A stretch of DNA of 64,000 nt from Apium graveolens (lineage: Eukaryota; Streptophyta; Magnoliopsida; Apiales; Apiaceae), in assembly GCF_009905375.1 (NCBI RefSeq), contig NC_133650.1, forward strand, positions 171,758,518-171,822,517, written 5' to 3'. Shown in pieces: positions 45,593 to 59,215 of this stretch; within the stretch, counting starts at the first letter, position 1, and the number at the start of each line of letters is the position of its first letter. A program made the position numbers and the translations under genes. The notes beneath the pieces are model-generated. The model was not told where the DNA came from and searched no databases. It saw only the letters and a list, made by a program, of their open reading frames with translations.

Positions 45593-48500
45593 TGTAATAA
45601 CCCCAATTTTTGGGAAATTTTTTGAAACCCTTATGAATAGTGTTTTTGCTGAATGAGAAAACTTTTCATGCCACACTATGTAGGGGTTCTGAAATGGATA
45701 TTCTGAGATTTTATTAGTACTTTATATGGGATATAAGTGTATGTAAAGATCGTCAGAATCCAAATCCGAACACTTTGATTTTTCCCGGAAATACACTAGA
45801 TACGGAAAGATTTGAGAAAAAGGTAACAGGATAAAAATGATTTAAATTAAAGGATTATAGGAGAGGATCATAAAAGGAATATACTATATTGAGAAAGGTT
45901 AAGGGAACCTAAGTAATAAGATCCCGGGTATGATCCCTCAAACGATAAACGAAAACGAAAGTTAAGCGAACCGAATAACAGATCAGCGGTCATTAGGCAA
46001 ACGATTAGGAAGTTAATCAAGGGGATTAGTGGGGATGATGTCATCCAACCAATAGAAAGAGGACAAGGAGGGGAGGATGACACCATGAGGATGACACAAG
46101 CATGACATGGGAAGGAAGGAGATGTGGTGGCTTTTTAACCACACAAAATCAAGGGCAACTAGGTAATTTACTAAAACAAACACAAAAATCAAACCAACCA
46201 AGCCAAGCAAATCATTTTTCATCAAAATCAAAAAGAAACCAAGGCATTGTTCTTCATGCTCTCGACCAAATACGAACCAGAACACTAAAACTGCTGTATC
46301 TCCTTCATTTCTCACTCAAATATTGTGTTCTATAGCTCATTGGAAAGGTATTGAGATGACCTACAACTCTTGTTCACAAGTCTCGTCCAAATAATCATGG
46401 TAAGACCCTCATTTTTACAGTTCTTTAAATCGGACTTTTAGAAACTTCAAAGCCTAACTTCGTGTTCTTGATTTCTTTGGAAAGATCAAGCTTGTAGGAG
46501 GCTCCCTAAGGCTTCCTAGCAACTTAACACCTCCCAAGGAAGGTATAAACTTCAAACCCTAGCCTTTACTTTATTTGTTAGTAAGTTTAATGGTTGGTGT
46601 TGTGAAATGAGAAGCATGGATTGTGATTATTAGTAGTTTGGTTTGATTTGGAAGTGTTTTGGTAATTGAAGCTTGATTATAGTTCATAGGTCTTGATTGT
46701 GGTTGTTTGAGTTGAAAACCTTGGAGATTATGGACTGATGTGGTATGATTTAGGTGAAGTTTTGTTGTACTGATGGTTATGAGTTGGTTGGTGGTTAATT
46801 GGAGTAGTTTAAACATTGGTAATCGCGTAAACATAGTCGTCGTAACGTCCGATTTTCTTTGGACTGTTTTTGTGCATAACATTAGGACCCGAGAACCTCC
46901 TGCTAGATTATGACCACTGCCATGTTTAGATAGCTCATGTTACGAGCTTCGTTTTGATATATAGTTCGTTCGATTCCGATGCACGGTTTGGGAGAAACGA
47001 CCGTTTCAAGTAACGGCGTTTCGCGAACGAAACTTTTCCCCTCACCTTACTTTGAAACATAGGTTAAAGACCAAAAAGGGTTAATTAATGTATGAAACAT
47101 TTATGGTAAGTGTGTTAGGCAGTTGGTAAGACATTCGCGAAGGAATCGCCTTAAAACTCGTAAAGGTTAAATTATTAAAAATGGTGGAGCCGAGGATACT
47201 CGAGTGACTTAAGAGAATCAGTAAGCGCAAAACAAGCGTTAGAGTCTAAGTTAGTTAAAGTATAGATTTACAAGTGACTTTGGTTTAATTCCAACTTACT
47301 TGTTGTTTATAGGTTACCAGACTCGTCCCGAGCCATTCGTAACCCCCAGTCGCTCAGGCAAGTTTTCTACCCGTTATACTGTTGTTGTGATGTATATATG
47401 TATTTGCATTATCTTGCGATAGATGCATGTTGGTTAATTAGCAAATGTTGCAATATATTGAAGCATGCTGCTATGATATATATATATATATGCATGCATG
47501 TTTCGTATTCTTGCTATATATATCTGTTGATTTAGTTGATAATACCTATGCTAGAGGATAGCGGTAACTTGCATATACCCTTAGTATAGGGACCCAAAAG
47601 GTGGAAATATTTTCTAAACCGGGAGTCGAGGATCCCAAGTAGATTTTGTATATATGTATATATATACATATATATTTATATATATATATGGTTATAGTTT
47701 TCAAAACTATTAATCGAATAAGGTTTATTCGATAACTTTATTTTATTTAATGAATATTATTACGAATATTCATTCGAGGACTTATGACTCCTTTTATTTT
47801 ATTATTTGAATATTATTTGAATATTCATTCGAGGGCTTATGACTCAGTTTATATTATTTAATGAATATTATTTGAATATTCATTTGAGGATCTATGACTC
47901 CGATTATTTGCTGAGATATATTCTGTATTTTATTAAAGAATAATGTTTCGATAATCAAACTTATTTTCGATTATTCAAATAAATATAGTACTTTCATATA
48001 AGTATATCTTTGGTTATTTAATACTCATTTCAAGTATAAGTCTTACAACTTCTACTTCAATTATTTGTATAAAGATTATTCTTTATGGGAATATTATTTA
48101 AATAATAATATTCAGATATTTTCTAATATATCGGGACTGATTTACTTCATTAAATCAGCATTACTCCAAACACTCTTTAAAGTGTTTTCGAGTCTTCAAA
48201 ATGATTTTTAAAAGTTAGAGCGGATCCCAAAACTCATTTTTATATTTAAGATCTTCCTTTTAAAGTGGATTTAAATACTCGTTCAAAACCTGAGGGATCC
48301 GGCTCTATGGTGTATTTTATATTCGCAACAAGGTTGCTGTTTTGATAAATGAATTGATTACTTGCCCAATGTTCGGGAAGTAAGCCCATCTAATTGAGTC
48401 GACATAAGCGACAGGCCGGGGTACGGTCTATTAAAGTGTAAGTGGCTGGGTGGCAGTCCATCAACGCGTGAGTGGCCGGGTAACGGTCTAGCGCGAGGTC

Positions 48501-49667
48501 CTAATGCGGCCAGGGTGATGACCGGTGAGGAATTCATCCATCTACAGTAGAAAATGTTACTTATTGGTATCTTTGCCTGATCAGCAAGATATCTGGTTTA
48601 TGCCAAAATTCTTTTCCTTTCCAAAATTTATTGGATATTATAACTCTGTTCATACTTTACATGACAGAGATTTTCAGGAAATGTATGAGATATATATATA
48701 TATATGGATATATATATCAGGACTTAATGAAGTATCTCGTAACTTCATTATTTATAATGATATTTCAAAGATTGAATCTATTCAAGTCTTATCTTGTAGT
48801 CTCATCTGGGTGATGAACTTTGAAACTGATTATAACTTGAACGGTGGTAGTTCAAGTAGTATGTGGATATAAAGTATATTGGAGTATCTTGTAACTTCAT
48901 TTTTTTTAAACTTATATCTAGTAAATGATTATCTTATGCATGACAAAGATTTTCAGAAAAATGTTGAGACAAGGTTAGATATATGAGATCACCTTGCAAC
49001 GGTATTTTTATACAGTTATACACTGGAACTCTGTGTGTATTATGCATGGAAGAGGACTTCCAATATTTTGAAAAGTATATATGTATATATACTGAATATT
49101 TTGCGACTTCATCGCATTAAGATATCAAACTTGGTTCATTTCTTTTGACCAAGACTTTCATGAGTACTATGAGAAGGCTCATATACTATTAATCATTATA
49201 CATATTATTTTGGTGGGCTTGCTGCTCACCCTTGCTTTCTTCTTTCATCACACAACAACAGATAGAAAAGATGAACAGAACCAAGCTCCCGATTCACAAG
49301 CGATTAGGAGATGTTCCGCAGTTTTCTAGAAGCATTGATGCCGCCGTAGCTGAGGTAGGAACTACCAATAGGCTAGGCTTTCAACTTTTGATGTACCAGA
49401 TTTATTTATATTTATGAATTGTAATAATGGCAAAGAAATGTAAATTTATTCAGAAAACCTTTTAAGGTGTATTGGCAGATAATTGTGGAATAAAATGACT
49501 TGTGGTTATTTTTGGATGTTCATCTCTGAGACTATAACGTGTGGTGTGTGTGTTTATTGTGGGGTCACAGTACAGAGTAGTTGAGTAATTATTAAGATTG
49601 GGTGTTATTAAGGGAAATGGAACTCGTGACGACCCGGATCCCCGACCCCGGATCTGGGGGTGTTACA
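45593..49667 (+). repeat. 5' LTR of element E
   Basis: Starts TGTAATAACCCC and ends GGGGGTGTTACA. It contains diverged 27-30-bp repeats near 48409-48495, TA-rich runs near 47470 and 47645-47690, and the GCTGCTCACCCTTGC block near 49217 that S and F share in diverged form. ORFs inside it are duplicated in the other LTR and are not considered genes. Confidence 0.93.
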
Positions 49668-49671
49668 GAAA

Positions 49672-49683
49672 TGGTATCAGAGC
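49672..49683 (+). promoter_or_regulatory. Primer-binding site of element E
   Basis: TGGTATCAGAGC, four bases after the LTR end. Confidence 0.9.
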
Positions 49684-52600
49684 TAAGCGTTATAAACCTC
49701 AGAGATGATGGGACGTTAAGATAATAAGTTCACTAAGATAATAAAAACTCTTGCCAAGTTCATAGTCGGACTACCTAACGTAGTACTGACAGTTAAAACC
49801 CTTATGAGAACCCTTATAAATGTAGCGATAGAAGCGTAGTTCGTTATCGTATATGGTAGCGGGACTCCGAACCCTGAAGTTGAGGAACATCAACGCGATG
49901 ATGTTTTATTACTAATTGGAGATCAGATTGTGGATCCAATAGAGCGTCCTAACGCAGGACCGGATGATGTTGATATTGAGGATGTAGCGGTTGAGGATGT
50001 TGTCCTAGAAAGGATAGTTGCTGAGGAGGATCCCATGGAGGATCCTGACGAGATTGGATAAAGGACCACTGATGAATTGATGACCCTGGTTGGGTCGACT
50101 ACCAGAGGTAGGATTGGCCGGTCACTACCAGAGGTTCGTTCAAGTTTGTAAAGATAGTAGCCCCTTTAACGCGGCTTACTCATAAGACTGAGAAGTTCGA
50201 ATAGACAGAGAAATGCGAGAACAGCTTTTAAGAACTGAAGCAAAGGTTGGTGACGACCCCTATGTTGGCATTGCCGGATGGAAAAAGGAGATTTTGTGAT
50301 TTGTAAGTGACGCTTCGCATAAGGAATTAGGGTGCTTCTTAGCACAGCAAGATAATCGCGTCTACGTCAAGACAATTAAGGTAATATGAAATTCGATATC
50401 CCCGCCCATGAGCTTAGGCTCATGGCAATAGTTTTACCCTAAAGATTGGAGGCACTACTTGTATGGAGAGAAGTGCGAAAATTACCTAAGCCATAAGTGC
50501 TCTAGTACATTCTTACGTAGAAAGAGCTCAACATACGCCAGAGGAGGCGGTTAGAGCTAATCAAGAATTATGATTGGGAGATTCTTTATCATTCGGGGAA
50601 AGCCAATGTGGTGGCTGATGCCATTAGTAAAAAGGAGAGACTCAAGATGATAATGTCTTTGGGAGAGTTGATAAGAGATTTTGAGAAAATGGAAATAGTA
50701 GTGAAGGTAACCGGAGCCGGTACCGAAAAGCTGTTTGAGATTGCAATAGAGACCGAATTATTGGAAAAGAGCATATTGTGCCAGAAAAAGGTGATGAATG
50801 AACGCAGAGAGCCAACAAATAAATATGAGATTAATACTGAGAAAGATGATAAGGGAATAATGAGGTATTCCTATAGAATTTGGGTTCCGAAAGTTCAAGA
50901 GCTTAAGGATGAGAACTTAGATGAGAGCCATAGTTTGAGGAATAGGATTTAGGGCAAACCCAGAGTGTGATAGTCAGGGAGGTTGCCATCAAGAAAGAAA
51001 GAACCCATAACATAATAGAGTGGAAAACAAGGTTTTTAATGTATAAGATAACCCCGATTATGGGAGAAGGTTGAAACATTTCATACTAAGGAAACAGAAA
51101 GTCGAGTAAGGAAAGGAGACTCGAGACGGTACTCCTATATGGCAATTTATGGACCTGTCTAGACAGAACTTAGACTATTATCCCCAACCACCACCCTGAG
51201 GGGACAATGCGGCAGGAAATTCTTTCATGACCTTTAAATCATTAAGCTCTCAGAGTTCCAAGGAACAGGTTGACCTAGTCGAGGCAAGAGCCTGGCTAAA
51301 GGAAATATAGGAATCATTTGAGATTCTAAATGATTGACGAATCACAAAAGACTGTTTTTATCACTCACCCTCCTAATAGAGAAACCACCTGCTGGTGAAA
51401 GGCCAAGGAAGGCACGGAGCAAGAGATTATAATAAACTGATTTAAGTCCAGTCAATTGTTTTCGGGAAAGTAATTCCCAAAGATAAGGAGATAGTGTAAA
51501 AGCTTTAGAGTCAGAACAAAGGCAGACGAGTATGATAAATTATGAATCTAAGTTGTAAAAGTTGTCAAGATTCGTTCTGAGGACACGAATCCAGAATGAC
51601 GGGATGTTTGAAATCAATGCTTATGTTGTGTTAGTTCATGAAATAATGATAAGGAAGTTGGGTATGAGGAAACCCTAAAGACTCGTAGTAATAGAAATAG
51701 AAAAGTAAGTAATCGTCAGGATGAGGGTGATTCACCATGAGTTAAAATTGATGGTTGAGGGCATAAGAGATACATATATATTATCCCCTGTAAGTTGGGA
51801 GGATTCGAAAAAACCTTGAGATAGTTCGAAGGATAAATAATGAGACGCGGATAGACTGAGGAGACAAGAAAGTAAGAAATTAAGAAAATTGGATGAAGGA
51901 AGTGACCTTCAAGAATGTGAAGTGTAAGACCGGTGGCTTGATACCCAGGAAGGGAGACGCCAGGTATGAAAGATATCCCAACATTGAGATGACTGTTGAG
52001 ATAAACAACAAAAGTAAATAAGGATTTATTAAGAAGAAGTTCACGTTGAACACGACCAATATCTTCTAGATCATCCATGTGATCATTACCAAATCAGGAA
52101 AGAAAAGCGGATAACCATTTTTATCTTTTGGAGGCCATGTGGATTGACCTTAACTTGAATAAGGATGCTATTGTGAAATTCGGTATAGACTATCGAGGTG
52201 GAAATGATTGAATAAGATACCCTTATCAGGGATATATGACTTTATTTATCCATGGAAGGATGCTTGTACCTTTTTAAAGGTGGAATTAAGGATAGAACAT
52301 CGGTAACTTAAAACGAATCCTAGGGGAATGCATAAAGGTTGGCATTTCATCCTTAATAGGGATAGTATGAGTTTTGACAGTATGAATTGGAAAGGATTAA
52401 GGTAATAATAACCTTTAAGGATCAGTGGAGAAATTTTTCAGAAGTATATAAACAATGGTTCTAGTATCAGTAAATGGTATTTTGATATGCCCTGTATATA
52501 GGGAATACAGGAGGAACGATTGAAGGATAACCTTAGAGGTTTTACAAGGAGAAAGGAAATATTCGAAATTCTCAAGAATAAAAATGTTGATAAAGGAAAT

Positions 52601-55173
52601 ATGACATAATTATAATGATGCCAAGTGGGGCACGTGTTAAACCACGAGAAAGTATGGATCGAACCAGTAAAGGTCGAAATTATTCAGGGCAATTAGGACT
52701 TAAGATAAAAGATGTTCTAAGTATGATTGAGAGTCAGTCGTGACAGTGATTAACCTCTAAAGACTGAGGCAATAACTTATGGAAAAATGGTGATATTTTT
52801 TTTTACTCATCAGATTTTAAGGAATACATCTTCACAAAAGCAGTGATTGAAATAAGGTAGAAAATTTATTTGGAGGTGGTTAAAATGACATTGACTATAA
52901 GGAAATTTTAATATCAGGAAAGGCCAAAGAGGTGGCCGACACTTTAAAGGTAAGAGGATAATTATAGGCGCTTGTGCCAGAGGAATACAGTGATGATGGT
53001 TAAAACTGTGAAGGTTGTATTATGGTTTGGAAGATTGACATTCCTTCTGATGACTGTGCAATACCCAACCGTAATAGTAGTTGGTAAAAGTTTAATTCGT
53101 GTAATCGCCATGAACGGGCTATCTATCTTAGGAGGTCCTATCTTGGGATAAGCCAGGACCATGTTTCCAAAAGGACTAGATGAACCTTTGAGTTAAGTCT
53201 TCTATTTAAGGCATATGATTAAGAATGGTATTAACCTGCTATCGTTGCTTTGATTGAAACTCTTCTGCCATTTTTATCTGCTTCACGTCATGAATGTACG
53301 TCAGGATCAGGAGTGTTCTTCATGAATCAAGAACGGTGATCATGTTACCTCCTTAGAAGAATTCGATATGATATGAATGGACTCCGTATGGTTAGCTATT
53401 AAAACTTCATGGAAAACGAATGACTACAGTAGGTCAACGGTGGGCCATAGTAATGTAGGAATGATTCTGAGAGTAATGAGCTGATTACTTACAACCGTGA
53501 GAGTTGTATTGGAATGGATGTTGAGAGTAAGTACCACTAATCGGGTCGTGGTGGTGTATAAGTTATCATTGATAGACTAATTAAGTCAATTATCTACCTA
53601 TGATATATTTATTCCTTCTTATCGATAAAGAGTAGTATTACCCATACGAAGAAGGTTGCGGTATAGAAATGCATTCTAGTAACGATGAGGTCTAGAATGA
53701 GATCCCAGATTCGATTTTCGATATTGAGGGAGTTTCAAAGGTGATTGTGTATAAGCTCGAGGAAGAGCATGGGTCCATAGAATGATGGACGGAATAGAAA
53801 TATTTAGGCATGGGAAATACGATGCTATAATACTTGATGCTGATATAAATACGTTTATGTTTTGTTCTCCTATGACAAACCTCTATAATTCAGAGGTAGG
53901 TTCCAAGCCAGATATTTTGTGGCAGTATATATTTTTTTATATACAATTCTCTTCAGTTCGTTCTTTTCTCTTCTTTTCATTTCATGTAATCTGAGAAGAA
54001 CAACCCTTCCAGAAGGGGGGGTATTGCCGAATGACTATCTATCTGTGTGATAGAAGCCTAGTAGGATACCATCTATTGTTTAATTGCTTGTCAAGTACTA
54101 AAGGCTGGCCACCTTATGTACTAACTATGCAATATAACAAGTGTTCATGATCATAGTGATCTCTCAACAAATTCCTTTACTTCTATTTGATTGATCAAAT
54201 TTTGGAAAATAGAAACAACTGAAAAAGGAGTAATAAAGTAGTGGTAGTATGCGGAATGGAAACACATTCGTGATACTAAGGTTGTCGTGGTCATTAAAAG
54301 GTTATAGAATGCTAACGAGCAAAAGTATAACTAGTATAATATTAGGAACGGAAGGTTGTAGCGATTACGAACTAGAAAAGAATGGGTATTGAGAAGCAAA
54401 AGCTCTAATGCTAAACGCTATAATGAGAGTCTGTGCAATAGACTTGAAAGAATTTGGAATGATCACTTAACGCGGATTTAGTTATATCACGATAATAGAT
54501 CATATCTCATTATCGAGGTGTCACCTTATGAGATCCTTGAGGAAAGATAATGTCGATCTCCCTTATGTTAGGATGAAGTTGTAGAGCGCAAGATGCTCGG
54601 ACCCGCAGTAGTCCAAAGGACCAGGGATATAATAGATCTAATCAGAAGACGGCTGGTAGTAACCCAAGATGGACATAAGATGTATGCTGATTTGACTCAA
54701 AAAAAGGACAAAGAGTATGAAATAGGGGGCCTAGTAATGTTATAGGTATCCCCTTGGAAACCCTTGAAAAGGATTGATGAGGTTCGGAAAGAAAGGAAAG
54801 CTAAGTCTACAATTTGTTGGACCCTTGGATATATTAAGACGTTTGGGAAGTTAGCATATGAGCTAGCCCTACCCCCGAACCTGTAGCAAGTTCATAACGT
54901 GTTCCACGTATCAATGTTAAGGAAGTGTAATTCGGATGCCAGACAAATAGGGGCATATGAGCGCATAGACATGCAACCAGACGTAACCTATATGGAGCAA
55001 CCAGGAAGGGTATAGAGTAAAAAGGAACAAGTGCTTAGGAGAAGGGTTATCAAACTAGTAAGAGTTTGATGGTAGAACCACAATGTGGGAAAATTTACTC
55101 GAGAGTTAGAAAGTGCAATGCTAAGAGAGTATCCCTATTCACTTTCTATCTGATTCCGGGACGGAATCCTTTT
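49684..55173 (+). pseudogene. Element E interior: shuffled gag-pol fragments
   Basis: Reading all frames across many stops, in order: an acidic Gag-N-terminus-like stretch (49860-50060); the end of RT and RNase H (50130-50590: KIVAPLT, then RHYLYGEKCE, then YDWEILYHSGKANVVADA); the integrase start (50600-50950, the only longer open frame, 114 codons). Then a Gag core follows (51240-51600: VEARAWLKEI, SFEIL), which should lie before pol. After unclear sequence there is a second, poorer RNase H end (52800-52950: IYLEVVK, GKAKEVAD), an integrase core (around 53560, IIDRLIKS) and an integrase C-terminus (54570-55130). No functional protein is possible. Confidence 0.8.
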
Positions 55174-55186
55174 AAGGAGGGGAGAC
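55174..55186 (+). promoter_or_regulatory. Polypurine tract of element E
   Basis: AAGGAGGGGAGAC immediately before the TGTAATAACC start of the 3' LTR. Confidence 0.88.
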
Positions 55187-58100
55187 TGTAATAACCCCAA
55201 TTTTTGGGAAATTTTTTGAAACCCTTATGAATAGTGTTTTTGCTGAATGAGAAAACTTTTCATGCCACACTATGTAGGGGTTCTGATATGGATATTCTGA
55301 GATTTTATTAGTACTTTATATGGGATATAAGTGTATGTAAAGATCGTCAGAATCCAAATCCGAACACTTTGATTTTTTCCGGAAATACACTAGATACGGA
55401 AAGATTTGAGAAAAAGGTAACAAGATAAAAAGGATTTAAATTAAAGGATTATAGGAGAGGATCATAAAAGGAATATAATATATTGAGAAAGGTTAAGGGA
55501 ACCTAAGTAATAAGATCCCGGGTATGATCCCTCAAACGATAAACGAAAACGAAAGTTAAGCGAACCGTATAACAGATCAGCGGTCATTAGGCAAACGATT
55601 AGGAAGTTAATCAAGGGGATTAGTGGGGATCACATCATGAGGATGACACAAGCATGACATGGGAAGGAAGGAGATGTGGTGGCTTTTTAACCACACAAAA
55701 TCAAGGGCAACTAGGTAATTTACTAAAACAAACACAAAAATCAAACCAACCAAGCCAAGCAAATCATTTTTCATCAAAATCAAAAAGAAACCAAGGCATT
55801 GTTCTTCATGCTCTCGGCCAAAACAGAACCAGAACACTAAAACTGCTGTATCTCCTTCATTTCTCACTCAAAGATTGTGTTCTATAGCTCATTGGAAAGG
55901 TATTGAGATGGCCTACAACTCTTGTTCACAAGTCTCGTCCAAATAATTATGGTAAGACCCTCATTTTTACAGTTCTTTAAATTGGACTTTTAGAAACTTC
56001 AAAGCCTAACTTTGTGTTCTTGATTTCTTTGGAAAGATCAAGCTTGTAGGAGGCTCTCTAAGGCTTCCTAGCAACTTAACACCTCCCAAGGAAGGTATAA
56101 AATTCAAAACCTAGCCTTTACTTTATTTGTTAGTAAGTTTAATGGTTGGTGTTGTTAAATGAGAAGCATGGATTGTGATTATTAGTAGTTTGGTTTGATT
56201 TGGAAGTGTTTTGGTAATTGAAGCTTGATTATAGTTCATAGGTCTTGATTGTGGTTGTTTGAGTTGAAAACCTTGGAGATTATGGACTGATGTGGTATGG
56301 TTTAGGTGAAGTTTTGTTGTATTGATGGTTATGAGTTGGTTGGTGGTTAATTGGAGTAGTTTAAACATTGGTAATCGCGTAAACATAGCCGTCGTAACGT
56401 CCGATTTTCTTTGGACTGTTTTTGTGTATAACATTAGGACCCGAGAACCCCTGCTAGATTATGACCACTGCCATTTTTAGATAGCTCATGTTACGAGCTT
56501 CGTTTTGATATATAGTTCATTCGATTCCGATGCACGGTTTAGGAGAAACGACCGTTTCAAGTAACGGCGTTTCGCGAACGAAACTTTTCCCCTCGCCTTA
56601 CTTTGAAACATAGGTTAAAGACCAAAAATGGTTAATTAATGTATGAAACATTTATGGTAAGTGTGTTAGGCAGTTGGTAAGACACTCGCGAAGGAATCGC
56701 CTTAAAACTCGTAAAGGTTAAATTATTAAAAATGGTGGAGCCGAGGGTACTCGAGTGACTTAAGAGAATCAGTAAGCGCAAAACAAGCGTTAGAGTCTAA
56801 GTTAGTTAAAGTATAGATTTACAAGTGACTTTGGTTTAATTCCAACTTACTTGTTGTTTATAGGTTACCAGACTCGTCCCGAGCCATTCGTAACCCCCAG
56901 TCGCTAAGGCAAGTTTTCTACCCGTTATACTGTTGTTGTGATGTATATATGTATTTGCATTATCTTGCGATAGATGCATGTTGGTTAATTAGAAAATGTT
57001 GCAATATATTGAAGCATGCTGCTATGATATATATATATATATATGCATGCATGTTTCGTATTCTTGCTATATATATCTGTTGATTCAGTTGATAATACCT
57101 ATGCTAGAGGATAGCGGTAACTTGCATATACCCTTAGTATAGGGACGCAAAAGGTGGAAATATTTTCTAAACCGGGAGTTGAGGATCCCAAGTAGATTTT
57201 GTATATATGTATATATATACATATATATTTATATATATATGGTTATAGTTTTCAAAACTATTAATCGAATAAGGTTTATTCGATAACTTTATTTTATTTA
57301 ATGAATATTATTACGAATATTCATTCGAGGACTTATGACTCCTTTTATTTTATTATTTGAATATTATTTGAATATTCATTCGAGGGCTTATGACTCAGTT
57401 TATATTATTTAATGAATATTATTTGAATATTCATTTGAGGATCTATGACTCCGATTATTTGCTGAGATATATTCTGTATTTTATTAAAGAATAATGTTTC
57501 GATAATCAAACTTATTTTCGATTATTCAAATAAAGATAGTACTTTCATATAAGTATATCTTTGGTTATTTAATACTCATTTCAAGTATAAGTCTTACAAC
57601 TTCTACTTCAATTATTTGTATAAAGATTATTCTTTATGGGAATATTATTTAAATAATAATATTCAGATATTTTCTAATATATCGGGACTGATTTACTTCA
57701 TTAAATCAGCATTACTCCAAACACTCTTTAAAGTGTTTTCGAGTCTTCAAAATGATTTTTAAAAGTTAGAGCGGATCCCAAAACTCATTTTTATATTTAA
57801 GATCTTCCTTTTAAAGGGGATTTAAATACTCGTTCAAAACCTGAGGGATCCGGCTCTATGGTGTATTTTATATTCGCAACAAGGTTGCTGTTTTGATAAA
57901 TGAATTGATTACTTGCCCAATGTTCGGGAAGTAAGCCCATCTAATTGAGTCGGCATAAGCGACAGGCCGGGGTACGGTCTATCAAAGTGTAAGTGGCTGG
58001 GTGGCAGTCCATCAACGCGTGAGTGGCCGGGTAACGGTCTAGCGCGAGGTCCTAATGCGGCCAGGGTGATGACCGGTGAGGAATTCATCCATCTACAGTA

Positions 58101-59215
58101 GAAAAGGTTACTTATTGGTATCTTTGCCTGATCAGCAAGATATCTGGTTTATGCCAAAATTCTTTTCCTTTCCAAAATTTATTGGATATTATAACTCTGT
58201 TCATACTTTACATGACAGAGATTTTCAGGAAATGTATGATATATATATATATGGATATATATATCAGGACTTAATGAAGTATCTCGTAACTTCATTATTT
58301 ATAATGATATTTCAAAGATTGAATCTATTCAAGTCTTATCTTGTAGTCTCATCTGGGTGATGAACTTTGAAACTGATTATAACTTGAACGGTGGTAGTTC
58401 AAGTAGTATGTGGATATAAAGTATATTGGAGTATCTTGTAACTTCATTTTTTTTTAAACTTATATCTAGTAAATGATTATCTTATGCATGACAAAGATTT
58501 TCAGAAAAACGTTGAGACAAGGTTAGATATATGAGATCACCTTGCAACGGTATTTTTATACAGTTATACACTGGAACTCTGTGTGTATTATGCATGGAAG
58601 AGGACTTCCAATATTTTGAAAAGTATATATGTATATATACTGAATATTTTGCGACTTCATCGCATTAAGATATCAAACTTGGTTCATTTCTTTTGACCAA
58701 GACTTTCATGAGTACTATGAGAAGGCTCATATACTATTAATCATTATACATATTATTTTGGTGGGCTTGCTGCTCACCCTTGCTTTCTTCTTTCATCACA
58801 CAACAACAGATAGAAAAGATGAACAGAACCAAGCTCCCGATTCGCAAGCGATTAGGAGACGTTCCGCAGTTTTCTAGAAGCATTGATGCCGCCGTAGCTG
58901 AGGTAGGAACTACCAATAGGCTAGGCTTTCAACTTTTGATGTACCAGATTTATTTATATTTATGAATTGTAATAATGGCAAAGAAATGTAAATTTATTCA
59001 GAAAACCTTTTAAGGTGTATTGGCAGATAATTGTGGAATAAAATGACTTGTGGTTATTTTTGGATGTTCATCTCTGAGACTATAACGTGTTGTGTGTGTG
59101 TTTATTGTGGGGTCACAGTACAGAGTAGTTGAGTAATTATTAAGATTGGGTGTTATTAAGGGAAATGGAACTCGTGACGACCCGGATCCCCGACCCCGGA
59201 TCTGGGGGTGTTACA
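55187..59215 (+). repeat. 3' LTR of element E
   Basis: 4029-bp copy of 45593-49667. It lacks 46 bp that the 5' LTR has near 46037-46082. Ends GGGGGTGTTACA, followed by ccttt and B. Confidence 0.93.

Larger units (their letters stand above)
45593..59215 (+). mobile_element. Element E: Tekay-like Gypsy with near-identical LTRs and scrambled interior
   Basis: 13,623 bp with LTRs of 4075 and 4029 bp, target-site duplication ccttt (45588-45592 and 59216-59220), primer-binding site and polypurine tract. LTRs differ at about 45-50 positions (about 1.2 % by eye) plus a 46-bp gap in the 3' LTR and small indels. The 5.5-kb interior is full of stops and holds fragments out of normal order. Integrase C-terminal motifs (VFHVSMLRKC, then WxNHNVG) and LTRs of 4 kb point to the Tekay/Del chromovirus group. 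Confidence 0.93.

Noticed and set aside
46571..46882. 103-codon minus-strand ORF in the E 5' LTR, also present at 56123-56434
   Set aside because: Its preservation in both LTRs only reflects their common origin at insertion; no domain, antisense to the element.
48525..48872. 115-codon ORF in the E 5' LTR
   Set aside because: The corresponding frame in the other LTR is shortened to 94 codons by a small indel in the TA run; no sign of constraint.
49232..49417. 61-codon ORF near the end of both E LTRs (also 58780-58965)
   Set aside because: Short, no domain, and S shows only a vaguely similar peptide at this place. I could not separate conservation of DNA from conservation of protein.
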